Below are positions 10,540 through 21,304 of a DNA stretch of 64,000 bases, piece by piece. Both the position numbers and the translations under genes were made by a program. The notes beneath the pieces are model-generated. The model made no database searches and had not been told where the DNA came from. It worked only from the letters and a program-made list of their open reading frames with translations. Numbering within the stretch: position 1 is the first letter of the stretch; every line of letters starts with the position of its first letter. Origin of the DNA: Temnothorax longispinosus (lineage: Eukaryota; Arthropoda; Insecta; Hymenoptera; Formicidae). The stretch spans positions 23,483,308 to 23,547,307 of the forward strand of contig NC_092362.1 of NCBI RefSeq assembly GCF_030848805.1. Reading direction: 5' to 3'.

Positions 10540-11340
10540 TTTAAAAAATTATAACTCACGAACAAATTGACGAAATTTAATGTTTTAGCGCGCAAATTAA
10601 AGTTAAAAGTAGTGCGAATGAGAAAAAATATGAGATAATTATTAATTAAATAGGAATACTTAATTTTGTCGCCTTAAATTTGAAATTTTAAATAGTACAA
10701 AAGGACTTTAAGAATGCCAGAAAAAGAATTTCTGAATAAGAAAAGACGAATTTGGAGTGTAAAAGATATGTTTTATGTAAAAAAAATTATATTATTTTTA
10801 TAATCACAAGCTCCTCCCGACCTCTTCCGCCTGCCTCTGAGCCATAATAGTCCTCTGTGGAATGTAAAATTTTTTGTAACAACAAAAATATTTGAAATAC
10901 GCTTAAATTGTACACATACATTTTTATTAAAAAAAAAATTCTTACTTACCTACACACAACACTGACGTAATTCTCCAACCATCCACTTTCGTAATTTTTC
11001 CTGTTTGCCGTTTCGAGAGTAAGCTTTAAAAACATTTAATTGTTTAAAGCACGCTACGAACCTATGTGGCACCTCGTTTCGCATGGAAAGTATATGCGTG
11101 AACTATTTCAACATATATATTAGTTATTTATCCCTCCCAATACTCAAAATAGCTGCTATATTTTCCAAACTTTTTTTTGTTAATAACTTTTTAACAAATA
11201 ACGAGCGACGGCTAAAACCTTCTGAAGGTCACTCGGGGTCATGACCTTGACAACATATATCAAGGTCATTGAAATCGGTGAGGTCGCCCTTAATCTAAAC
11301 ATATATTTACCAAGATTATATTTATTTTGAGCTTTAATAC
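10540..11340. other. Intergenic DNA, no gene recognised
   Basis: AT-rich, no convincing frame. The only notable item is the inverted pair of nuclear-receptor-like sites at 11242-11268, reported separately. Confidence 0.5.
11242..11268. promoter_or_regulatory. Inverted pair of TCAAGGTCA nuclear-receptor monomer sites
   Basis: TGACCTTGA (11242-11250) and TCAAGGTCA (11260-11268) are perfect copies of the extended half-site bound by FTZ-F1/ERR-type monomeric receptors, in opposite orientation and 9 bp apart. A looser TGAAGGTCAC lies at about 11223. No gene starts nearby, so the role is unproven; the sites may belong to a repeat. Confidence 0.35.
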
Positions 11341-11484
11341 TGCATATCTCGAAAACTAAAGCAGTTAGCTCTATAAGACTTATATAATTCTTTGTTCAGC
11401 GTAAAAAATACTACCAGAAACCACAGTCAAATCAAGGGGCACCAGTTATCGTGTTTGTGCCTGTCGTTGGCTTGGCGTGAGAAA

Positions 11485-12345
11485 GTCTTCCCTATCGTTT
11501 ATCGCAAATATCTGATGATTTAAAAAGGACTGTTTAGTTTATACTCTGCGCTATTGGAATATCTCGATTTTGTTACTATAAACAATTACGTCCCAGGTAA
11601 CAGAGTGACGTCAAATGACGTATTAATTCCGTCTTAATGACGTTACAGACGTCATTAAGACGTCTTTGGACGTCATCTTGCTACCTGGAGTCCTTCCGTT
11701 TATTTAACATGATAAAGCGCGCGCGTGCCGTAAAGATCGGGCGCCAAACGATTTCTGGACTGTCATAAAACGCTTATATCTCGGCAACCGTAAATGATAG
11801 AAAAATGATTAAAAAAAGACTTTGTACTTCGTACTTTGCCCTATTGGCATTACCCAATTGTATTACTCGCAATCACTTTCGTTTATTAAAGCAATAACGC
11901 GCGAGCTGGCCAGAAGAATCGCGCGCCTCGCCGCATTCATCATTTTCATTAAAACGTTTATATCTCAGCAATCGTAAAAGACAGAAAGATGATTCAAAAA
12001 GCACTTTTTAGATCGTGCTCTACTCTATTAGAATTGCTCATTTTTATTATTGGCAATTATTTATTTCCGTTTATTAAGATGAAAAAGCGCGCAAAATCTT
12101 AAAGATTCGGGCGTCAAGCGATTTTTTATTTACTTTAAACGCTTATATCTCGGTAATCGCAAACGATAGAAAGACGATTCAATAAGCACTCGTTAGTTTA
12201 AAATCTGCGCTATTGGAATTAATCATTATTAATATTGGCAATTTTTCAGTTTTGATTACTAAGACGAGAAAGCGCGCAAGATCTTAACGAAATTATGTGC
12301 GCCGAGCGACTTTTTATTTTCATTAAACATTTATCGTATATATTT
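11485..12345. repeat. Degenerate ~185-bp tandem array
   Basis: The marker CGCTTATATCTCGGCAACCG recurs in diverged form at about 11771, 11955, 12140 and 12328. Each unit then carries GATAGAAA.ATGATT, a CT..CTATTGG stretch, CCGTTTATT and AAGCGCGC. Spacing is 184-188 bp. An upstream unit (11485-11770) fits once the ~96-bp MITE inside it is removed, and a weaker match occurs at 11344. No coding potential is seen. It resembles an old satellite/minisatellite fragment. Confidence 0.7.
11593..11688. mobile_element. Palindromic MITE nested in the tandem array
   Basis: The ends are inverted: CCAGGTAACAGAGTGACGTC on the left and the reverse complement of CCAGGTAGCAAGATGACGTC on the right. The centre is a perfect 14-bp stem, CGTCTTAATGACGT (11630-11643), with a 5-nt loop and its complement at 11649-11662. 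Neighbouring array units lack this segment, so it is an insertion. Confidence 0.7.
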
Positions 12346-12395
12346 CGGCAATTATAAATGATACATCGAAGTATATATACGATTAAACGGTATAA

Positions 12396-12540
12396 CTTTT
12401 CGGGACATTGTCTCATTTCTAAGATTTCTGGAAAATGACATTTCGGTGCACATTGTCACGTTTCTAAGATTTCGAGATTATGCCCTTTCGGCACATTGTC
12501 ATAGTTTTCATTTTTTGTAATTTTGATTTTTCGGGACATT
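12396..12540. repeat. Short direct repeats TTCGG..CACATTGTC
   Basis: TTCGGGACATTGTC (12399), TTCGGTGCACATTGTC (12442), TTCGGCACATTGTC (12487) and TTCGGGACATT (about 12529) recur every ~43-45 bp, the first two followed by TTTCTAAGATTTC. Nothing coding is seen. Confidence 0.55.
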
Positions 12541-12842
12541 ACATGTTCACTTATAATCTTTGTTAAAGCAGAGAATAGTAGAAAGCATAAATACAGAGTA
12601 TTCTGTGCTTTAATCAAAAGCACAAACTATCGTCTGCTTTAATTGTAATCCTTTAAATTTTTATTCCAAAACATTTTTCGAATAAATTTGAGCCATATAT
12701 TCCATTACCAATTACATCTTGAATTGTAAGCAAGGATATACTCTCGGCTAGATTCTGTACGGTATACATTTTTACGTATTTTTTCTTTGGCTCTATCGTT
12801 TCACACAGTCGTGTCAACCGTCAACCAACACCAACACAGTGG

Positions 12843-13296
12843 GTGCATCAATGGACAAATAAACGTAGTGTTAATGGTTCGTGGGAGAACATGATATTTC
12901 CGGACATACCCGATGGCATTCAACTTTCTATAATTTCACTTGGAAGCCACCAGCTGCTGCCTGCGGCTGACAACTTATATGGAATTGTGCTTGCAGGAAA
13001 TGTGCGGTATACGTATGACTTAAACTCCAGCGATTTACCACGCTTCGATCGAATGGAGCGAAAATTTGCGTTTCGGGCGAAATTTCATGCACGAGAATAG
13101 GTGTCCGTCGATCGAACGACACCGGGATTATTGTTGGCACAAGGTTGAAGAATTTCAATGGAGAACGATTTCCGTCTCGTTACGAGTTCATCGTTTACTT
13201 TTATCCGAATGGCGTTTCTCTACAAATAAGATATATCGTTAACATCGAAAAATCAGAAAGACCGATCACCTCCTACGCTCCTGTGAAAAAATAGCA
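12843..13296 (+). other. Possible gene relic or unrecognised exon
   Basis: An ATG frame (12843-13100, 85 aa) is followed in another frame by an open stretch (about 13020-13296) without a good ATG that contains FNGERFPSRYEF and YFYPNGVSLQ and ends in a TAG. Composition is more gene-like than the flanks. The switch of frame without a clear intron suggests a decayed gene or unannotated exons. No family recognised. Confidence 0.2.
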
Positions 13297-13669
13297 ATAA
13301 GAATTGAAGAATACAATACTATTAATTTGATATATTAATCGTACTGTAACAATACACTTTTTAATCGTACTTTATTATTTCTATGTTTCGTTATTTTTTC
13401 AGCATATAGTTATTTAGGTCAATTCTTATTTTAGTAGTGTTGAATTTATTTGAAATAGAGATTTTTGCATCAACTTGCAGACTTGCAGACTTGCAGACTT
13501 TTGTGTAAATTCGAAGGAAAATTACGTTACGCGTTTACACTATTTCGTATTAAAGAGTTTGAGTTCTATTATTTCATACGGTCGAAATGTACCACTATGT
13601 CTGCTTTTAAAGCGATGCATATTATATATGTTATTTACTCTTCCTCGATGGTTTAAAATGTCTCATTAA

Positions 13670-13809
13670 GGGCCGGTTGTTCCAACCTATTGGTAAGCTA
13701 CCTGATAGTTAAATCACATGTCTATCTTTGTCCAATGTAAAGGATAAACAAAGACATACATATGATTTAACTATTAGGTAGTTTACCAACAGGCTGGAAC
13801 AACCAGCTC
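13670..13809. mobile_element. 140-bp MITE with TAA target duplication
   Basis: Long terminal inverted repeats (left GGGCCGGTTGTTCCAACC, right ending GGAACAACCAGCTC) continue inward through TTGGTAAGCTACCTGATAG and its near-complement. TAA lies directly outside both ends (13667-13669, 13810-13812). A 3-bp TWA target and GGGCC-type end fit PIF/Harbinger-derived MITEs (inference). Confidence 0.75.
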
Positions 13810-13812
13810 TAA

Positions 13813-15640
13813 ATGATATACTGTAATGATAAGGCAAAAGAGTAACTGCAGCTCTCAGAAATGTACATTGCATTTTATTTCTACAATATTTATGTATTCT
13901 GGTCATACAGTTAAAATCATTATGCGATCTCTCTGATAATGTAATTTTAATATTACATAATTCTCTAATGTCTGCGTATTATATATAACGTTAAACGCAC
14001 GGAAACGGACGTAAAAGATAAATTTAAACGAAGCCCTTTTGAAGATCCACGAGATCACAAGACTTATGCTCGCGATGTTAGAGTACAAAATGGATGAGGC
14101 AAGTTTTGTGTGTGATCGTGCGCGGACCAATTATACCTCGGCATATATATCCGGGTACGCGCGGCACAGTAACGCTAATTACACTGTTTCTCTCTACCAT
14201 CGTGTATCCCGACCAGTAATTTATAACTCAGAAACAGGTCGTAAAGGGAATCGTTACTAATGACATCGTAAAACCAATACAGACGTCATATATTTAATAT
14301 ACATTATCCCCACTTGAAATGTCGCTCCGTGCTCCAATTTAAATCAAACCCCTCCGGGATGTATCGGGGACCCGGGAAAGAAATAGTACCGGATGAGAAT
14401 CGACAAATAAAAAGATGAATTACGCCGCGATACATTTTCCTAAATCGGATATCGTTAAAACGTTGATTAACGAACGCTTTGTTTCCGGACGCTCGACTTC
14501 GATTTCCAGTCTTTCTTTTTTCGCTCAATATAAAGCATTTTGTTCATGAAGAGGATGAATGCGTAAGTAACGTAAACCTGTGCAATTAAAAATATAAGAA
14601 CGGAATATCCGTAAATGAATTAATCTATTACGATCAATAAAAAATGTTTTGCTTCATCCGCATTGCTTTGAGTTCTTTGATTATACATTAAATAGTTAAG
14701 CAAATATTCATCTATTTTTGTTTTCTTTGCGTTTCGTTGGACGAGAAAAAAAATTTGCACGCATAATAAATATTTGGGTAACCATCGGTCCCTCTCTATA
14801 AATAATTCCTTTCATACAAGTAATAAGCAAAAAGGAAAGAGAAAAAGCAACACACGGTGTAAAAAAAATTACAGGAAAATCGAGCGAAAAACTCTTCCAG
14901 CGGATACTATTATCTCTGTCATGTATATTTTCATCGATTTCCGTTTGCTTCGGCTGCTGTTTGAACGAGCGAAAAATCCGATTTCATCGTAACTAAAATA
15001 TATATTCAGGAGCCTGGAATATCTATTCGGCCGAGGCGTTCATTCAACAACCATTTATTCCCTGATGCGCCTCTATCGGATGATAGCACCCCGCGCGTCG
15101 TCCCACCCCCTCATCGTCATCACCGAAAATTAGGAGTAGAAAAGGTTTCCAATGTTGCGGAAGAAGTTTTGCCGCAGAGTCCTGCACGAAACCGCGACGC
15201 GGAATTATAGGACAGTATAGACTATATAGACAGTCGAGACACACACACGAGGAATCGATTAATGGAGGGTCGGTCGCCGATGCGGTTTGGCGAAAAGTAA
15301 CCGAAACTGCGACCGAGCCCTCTCGGAGCGTAGCGCGAGAACGGTTTCCGGCTCAAATGGAATTTCAAGCGTTTAACTGACAGCTGACGAATCTGCGGCA
15401 TTGATGGCGTTTTAGCAGACAATCACCGCCGCGTGCCAGGCGTGACATTTTTATCGAAATAGATGGTGTAGCAATGTGGGGAATACAAATCTCATTTGCA
15501 AATAAAGCTAAATTAAGTTAACAATGAATAAATATATAAAAATAACACGTACATTATTAAATTAATTATAATATTAAATTAATTGATAGCATTTTGTAGT
15601 CTTTTGGCTTTTATGCAGGAATATCAACTGTTATAAACAT
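13813..15640. other. Intergenic DNA including a GC-rich block at 15000-15425
   Basis: No supported gene. The frames at 14304-14528 (-), 15044-15244 (-) and 15222-15422 (-) are short and unrecognised. About 15000-15425 is much richer in GC and CpG than the flanks, which in this genome otherwise marks exons or regulatory DNA. Confidence 0.4.
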
Positions 15641-15643
15641 TTA

Positions 15644-16532
15644 CCCTGGTAAAAAATGTTCTCATATTTTCTTAGAAATTTTGTAAGAATTGGAACTCTT
15701 ACGAAAAATTCTGAAAAAATAAATAAAATTTCTCGAAAAAAGATACTTTCAGAAATAATTGATGATTTTCGAAATATTTCAGTATCCGTATATGCATGTA
15801 AATTTTTCTGATAAATTGATTGCAGATTTTCTCATATTTATTTAAGATTTCTACAATGATGCAATGTATTGGCGGGAAATATTTTATTCTTATTTTGATT
15901 CTGAGTTTTTTTGAAAAACGTTCCAATTCGTGTAAAATTCTGAGAAAATCTAAAAATTTTTATAGAAATTCTGATTCTATATATATATATAAGNNNNNNN
16001 NNNNNNNNNNNNNNNNNNNNNNNNNNNNNNNNNNNNNNNNNNNNNNNNNNNNNNNNNNNNNNNNNNNNNNNNNNNNNNNNNNNNNNNNNNNNNNNNNNNN
16101 NNNNNNNNNNNNNNNNNNNNNNNNNNNNNNNNNNNNNNNNNNNNNNNNNNNNNNNNNNNNNNNNNNNNNNNNNNNNNNNNNNNNNNNNNNNNNNNNNNNN
16201 NNNNNNNNNNNNNNNNNNNNNNNNNNNNNNNNNNNNNNNNNNNNNNNNNNNNNNNNNNNNNNNNNNNNNNNNNNNNNNNNNNNNNNNNNNNNNNNNNNNN
16301 NNNNNNNNNNNNNNNNNNNNNNNNNNNNNNNNNNNNNNNNNNNNNNNNNNNNNNNNNNNNNNNNNNNNNNNNNNNNNNNNNNNNNNNNNNNNNNNNNNNN
16401 NNNNNNNNNNNNNNNNNNNNNNNNNNNNNNNNNNNNNNNNNNNNNNNNNNNNNNNNNNNNNNNNNNNNNNNNNNNNNNNNNNNNNNNNNNNNNAGAGTAT
16501 GAAAAATTCTGAGATATTTTTCTACCACAGCG
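15644..16532. mobile_element. Foldback element containing the scaffold gap
   Basis: The left end CCTGGTAAAAAATG..TCTCA and the right end TGAGATATTTTTCTACCACAG are imperfect inverted repeats. Inside, the block at about 15663-15701 (ending AAGAATTGGAAC) is inverted at about 15921-15951 (GTTCCAATTCGTG). The motif AAATTCTGAGAAA recurs in both orientations. The self-complementarity probably explains why assembly failed here. Confidence 0.5.
15994..16493. other. Assembly gap of exactly 500 N
   Basis: Round size indicates a placeholder; the true length is unknown. Open frames spanning it are artefacts. Confidence 0.99.
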
Positions 16533-16727
16533 AAATGCTAATTTTCTGATTTATCTCAATTATTAAAGTTGTTTTATTCATTTATACTTCAATATAGCTC
16601 AGTATACTTCAACTAGTCGGATCCTGTAAAAATTTGTGATAGGGATATCTGTAGAGAAAGAGAGGGAAAAAGAAGTTAGTCGCAACGGCTCAGCTGGTAG
16701 CCAACTCTACCTGACTACCTGAGATCG

Positions 16728-16738
16728 TTTGGCGGGAA
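16728..16738 (+). promoter_or_regulatory. E2F-type site upstream of MCM9
   Basis: TTTGGCGGGAA is a perfect E2F consensus 99 bp upstream of the MCM9 start codon. MCM genes are classic E2F targets (established), so S-phase control of this gene is a reasonable inference. Confidence 0.6.
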
Positions 16739-16836
16739 GATAACCACTAACCACGTGTTATTTATGTTGTGCCTTGGGAATCTTGGGATATATCTTCGAG
16801 TTAAAGATCAGTGACATTTTATTGTAAAATATCAAC

Positions 16837-19800
16837 ATGCTTCAAGATTATCTCTTGAAGCACCACACGAAAGACTTGGAAGACATATTAAATGCTACAG
16901 AGGCTCACTTATTTTATTCGATATACGTAAAGTAAGTCTTTACAAGCATTTGCTAGGTTAGACTAGTGTGATGTATCTCATTGAGGCTGCGGTCCACTTG
17001 ACGCTACAAATGCTTTGAAGCGTTTTTCTCCTTCTTTCTTCATTGAACTCGCTGCACTAGTTCAGAGTTCATCTTTTTTACTCCACATTGGAAGGAAACT
17101 CTGAACTAGTGCAGCCAGTTCAGAAATAGAAAACAGACCCAAGGATAATTGCCTGCGTAAATCTCTTAAATGTATCAATAAGAATTAATAAAAGTTATAA
17201 TAATCCCGTAATCGTGTTCTTATCGTATATTAATGACTTTTCAGCTTCGTGTCATTATTTGAGGCTGATGCAGAGAGTGCACAGAAAATCTTACGTAATC
17301 CTAAACACTATTTACCACTGTGTAACGAGGCAGCAGTAAAAGCTCAGGAACAACTATGCAAAACTCAGCAAATAGTAAAGACCAGGGTATGAGACTTTAT
17401 CAGTTATTATTGCATGTGAATTATGTGCATGTTATTTGACTAGAAGCGATTATTTTTATTTTGACGAATAAATCTTGAAGTCTATGTCAATTAAAGTGAT
17501 ATCTACATTTTATCTAATTTATCTTTTATATAATATATTAACCAGAAAGATATTACATTATTGTAAATATTTAAATAGACACAGATATATAATTTCTATA
17601 CTGTTGTTAATAAATATTAATATATTCTTATCTGGATCTTACTTTATTATACTATATGCAGGTTCACATTCGAATTACCTCAGCACCATTAAAAATCGAC
17701 GTAGGTAAAATTGGTGAGCTAGTTTCGACATTCGGAATTGTGGTACGCATGTCTCAGCCCACAGTTATGAAATTGAAGAAACGTTTTGTCTGTAGAAAAT
17801 GCAAGCATATTAATATAGTGAAAGTAGGTGAACTTCATGTTTAACAAAAAGCATGAAATAACAACAAATTACAGTTTAAAGCTAGTGTAATGAAAAGTCT
17901 TAATTTTTTCCCTTATAGTTAGAATGGGAAAAACAATTGTTTAGAAATATTAAAAGTTGCGAATCATGTCGTTCTCAAGGTGTGACAGCTTCAACGTCTT
18001 TAGAACAAGACGATTGTTCTGATTACCAGGAAATAAAGATTCAGGTACAGAAGAAAACTTAATTTTACTATTAGAAATATGTAAAGTATATTATATACTT
18101 GAACAACAATTTTGTATACAGGATAAATGTAAAACAGATACAAGGAGTTGCTATTCGGTGGGTCTGCAAGTAGTTTTGTTGGATGATCTTGTTGACAAAT
18201 GTAAACCTGGAGACAATGTAGATGTCAGGTTCACAAATTACATATTTTTGTATTTTATCAATGTGTATCTATAATTAATACATAATTTTGGAAAAAAATA
18301 CCAATATTATAATTAATAAAATCAGAAAATTTGATTTAACGATTAACTTCAGTTATAAATATAAAAATATTTGTAGTGGAGTAGTTATACGAAAATGGGG
18401 CACGTTGAAGGTTGGCCATCGCGCGGAAGCTACGACGTTCCTGATGGCAAATAGCATTTCTGTACGCAGGAAAATCACTGACGCAACGTTCTCTACAGGA
18501 GAAATAAAAGACACTTTTAGAGCGTATTGGGAACATTATCGAGAGAATGCGTTATCTGGCAGGGATAATATTCTCGCCTCTATTTGTCCACAAGTATATT
18601 TAAATTTAATATTCTTAAATATTACACAAAGTAATATTTTATAATTTATATCATTAATATCTCTCAAAAATTTTAATAAACCCATTCTGTTTCTCTTTTG
18701 GTTTTCGATAGTTATATGGAATGTATATTGCGAAATTAGCGTTGGCTGTTGTGCTGTGCGGTGGTGTGACGAAAACTAATGAAACGGGAACGCGTATAAG
18801 AGGTGAGCCTCATCTTCTTCTGGTCGGTGATCCTGGCACTGGCAAATCACAGTTGCTTCATGTTGCGTCTCGACTGACTACCCGGTCTGTCTTTACAACC
18901 GGTGTCGGAAGCACTGCCGCTGGACTTACAGCAGCTGCTGTCAAAGTTAGTACATGTTAAATGCTTTATTTTCATTCATCGTTTTTAGTTAAGTGATCAT
19001 TTTGTAAATGAGAAAGATAAGATATCTACTGTTAAAAATATATTACAGGATTCGGACGGTTGGCATTTAGAAGCCGGAGCTCTAGTGCTCGCAGACGGAG
19101 GTGTGTGTTGCGTGGACGAGTTCATAACAATGAGTTCGCATGATAGAACCTCTGTACACGAAGCGATGGAACAGCAAACGATCTCCATCGCCAAAGCTGG
19201 CATGGTGAGCACGCTAAACAGCCGCTGTTCCGTTATTGCAGCCATCAATCCAGACGGTGGATGTTTCACAGGCGAAGAATGGAAAACCTGCTTGGGAAAT
19301 CCTCTTTTGTCGCGCTTCGATCTGATTCTTCTTCTAAGAGACACTAGAAATCCCGAATGGGACAGATTGACGTCGATTCACATTTTGAAAGCTGCCTGTG
19401 AAGACGAAGAAAACAATTCGTAATAATATCCGCATTTCCCTCTCACACAATCGATGTTGCGATCATAGTAATAAAACATATGAAATATTACAGATATTCC
19501 GAAGCGTATATGGGTCCTTTGAATTTAACGGGCTTATGGTCGGAAGAGACTCTCTGCGAATATTTCGCACACGTGCGTGCATTAAAGCCAACGTTAACCG
19601 AAGACGCAAAAAAGATACTCAGTGCAACTTATCTTCATCATAGATCAGACCCGTATAGAAAGCCTGAGAGAACGACAGTGCGACTCTTAGATAGTCTTAT
19701 CAGGTAAAGCGAAAAAGTAATCATTTAAATTAGTCATCAATAATAAGCCGAGAGATTCTCTTTTTCGAAAGTTGTTTGTCCTGACTCAATTTCAATTATC

Positions 19801-20128
19801 GGCGATCTATAACGTCATTGGATATTTTCAGATTAGCTGAAGGCCACGCAAAACTCATGTACCGAACTAAAGTAGAGGTCATTGATGCTGTGACTGCAGC
19901 AGAATTGGTTGGAACTACACTATTAAATAGTTCCGATGCCGGTTGTCCATTTCCAACAGATCCAATAGCAACATATCATTTAAAAGGTATATTAGACAAT
20001 TTACGAAGTAGTATAAATTATATAAAATATTTTAGCATTTTTTATACGATACTAATATTTCAATATTTTTTACAGCAAATGACTTACTCAAAAGGCTTAA
20101 TTTACAGGAATTGGAACCATACATATAA
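16837..20128 (+). CDS. MCM9: DNA helicase MCM9
   Basis: Eleven exons join in phase to 623 aa: 16837-16931, 17245-17386, 17662-17823, 17919-18044, 18122-18228, 18377-18593, 18712-18945, 19049-19419, 19494-19703, 19832-19986, 20076-20128. An in-frame TAA (16825) precedes the ATG. Seen: zinc-binding Cys at 123, 126, 147 and 150; Walker A GDPGTGKS (322-329); Walker B CCVDEF (D384, E385); MCM arginine finger LSRFD (R450). Family knowledge: MCM9 partners MCM8 in a hexameric helicase for homologous recombination, crosslink repair and mismatch repair. The protein ends soon after the winged-helix-like tail (..ELEPYI), without the long C-terminal extension of vertebrate MCM9. All introns are short GT-AG. 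Convergent with SCAMP. Confidence 0.93.
16985..17115. repeat. Half MITE plus 19-bp perfect hairpin in MCM9 intron 1
   Basis: From 16985, GGCTGCGGTCCACTTGACGC and the following ~60 bp match the left half of the complete element at 22556-22676; the right half is missing. It is followed by a hairpin whose arms GCTGCACTAGTTCAGAGTT (17051-17069) and its exact complement (17097-17115) flank a 27-nt loop. Confidence 0.7.
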
Positions 20129-21304
20129 AGACGTAACTTGCCAATATATCACAATCGAGATTAAAAATTATTTATTTCTAAATTAATGATATTTTTATGA
20201 TAAATATCTGTTAGACTTGATAATTTTCATAAAACTTCACATTTGATGATTTCGCATAGAAAATTTTATATTTAATATTTATGATTATATCTTTAAAAAT
20301 TATTTTTAAAAATTTTAATTGTATTAGTTGTATTGTTTATATATATTTATTACCATTATAATACGTGAAGAAATACAAATAAACCGTTGTGTATCTCAGT
20401 TCCAACAAATAACATTTGTTAACGCTTTAATTGAAAAAAATTATTATACAAATTTATAAAATTTCCAGTAAAATTCAATCTTCCTTTCTATTAACATGCT
20501 TCCTTGTTTTGATAAAAGCCGTTTGATATAAAACAACAATCAGTAAAATGATTTAACATATTGCATAAAAAATAGGAATGTACAGGGTTTCACAGGTTCA
20601 TAAGAAAGCTATTTGTGAATATTTATAAGTAAGTTAGCATTTATGTTAACGTATTCAACAAATATGAATCAAATTATGTTTTATAATTCAAATCTTGCAG
20701 TTATTTGAACTTGGAATAAATTTAATTACTTTCATAACTTATAATATGATCACATTGTCATGAGACTGTGCCACTAAAATATGAAAGCTAGTAAATATAA
20801 AGCAATTGTGTAATAATAAAATTATGACGATATGACTGATATTATCAATAGCTCGCTTATATCATTGTAACCTAATTTGAAGATCTCATAAATAAACGTA
20901 CATGATAAACAGTAATACAAACTAATACATCAAACTTATATAGAGATGTGTATAGTATAATTTTTTCTTTCAACATAAAATATACTTGGAAAGAAATACA
21001 TACTAGTTTCGAAAGATTTCTTTAGGATATCCGTTGATGCTTCGAAATACTCTTTGCAGTGTTAACTGTACAATTGACGTTAATAATATAACGTACATCA
21101 GAGAATAAATTTCATCGTGAAGTATAATGCAATTCATACATAGCAACGTTTCATTGTAAGAATAAAGTTTTTGCAATACATTGCATTTCTATGATTGTAT
21201 CGTATAATCCATAAATAGTGGAACTAATGAGATCTATCCACTTACTGAATGATGTAAAGCCAGAACATAGTGTTTTTCGTAGAACAAATAAATGGTAGAA
21301 TCAT
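20129..21304. other. Convergent 3' region of MCM9 and SCAMP
   Basis: AT-rich, no gene recognised. AATAAA at 20378-20383 is the likely MCM9 poly(A) signal. Minus-strand AATAAA words (for example 20346-20351) could serve SCAMP, in which case the 3' ends overlap. Confidence 0.5.

Noticed and set aside
15820..16528. Long open frames across the N gap on both strands
   Set aside because: They consist almost entirely of N-translated X residues.
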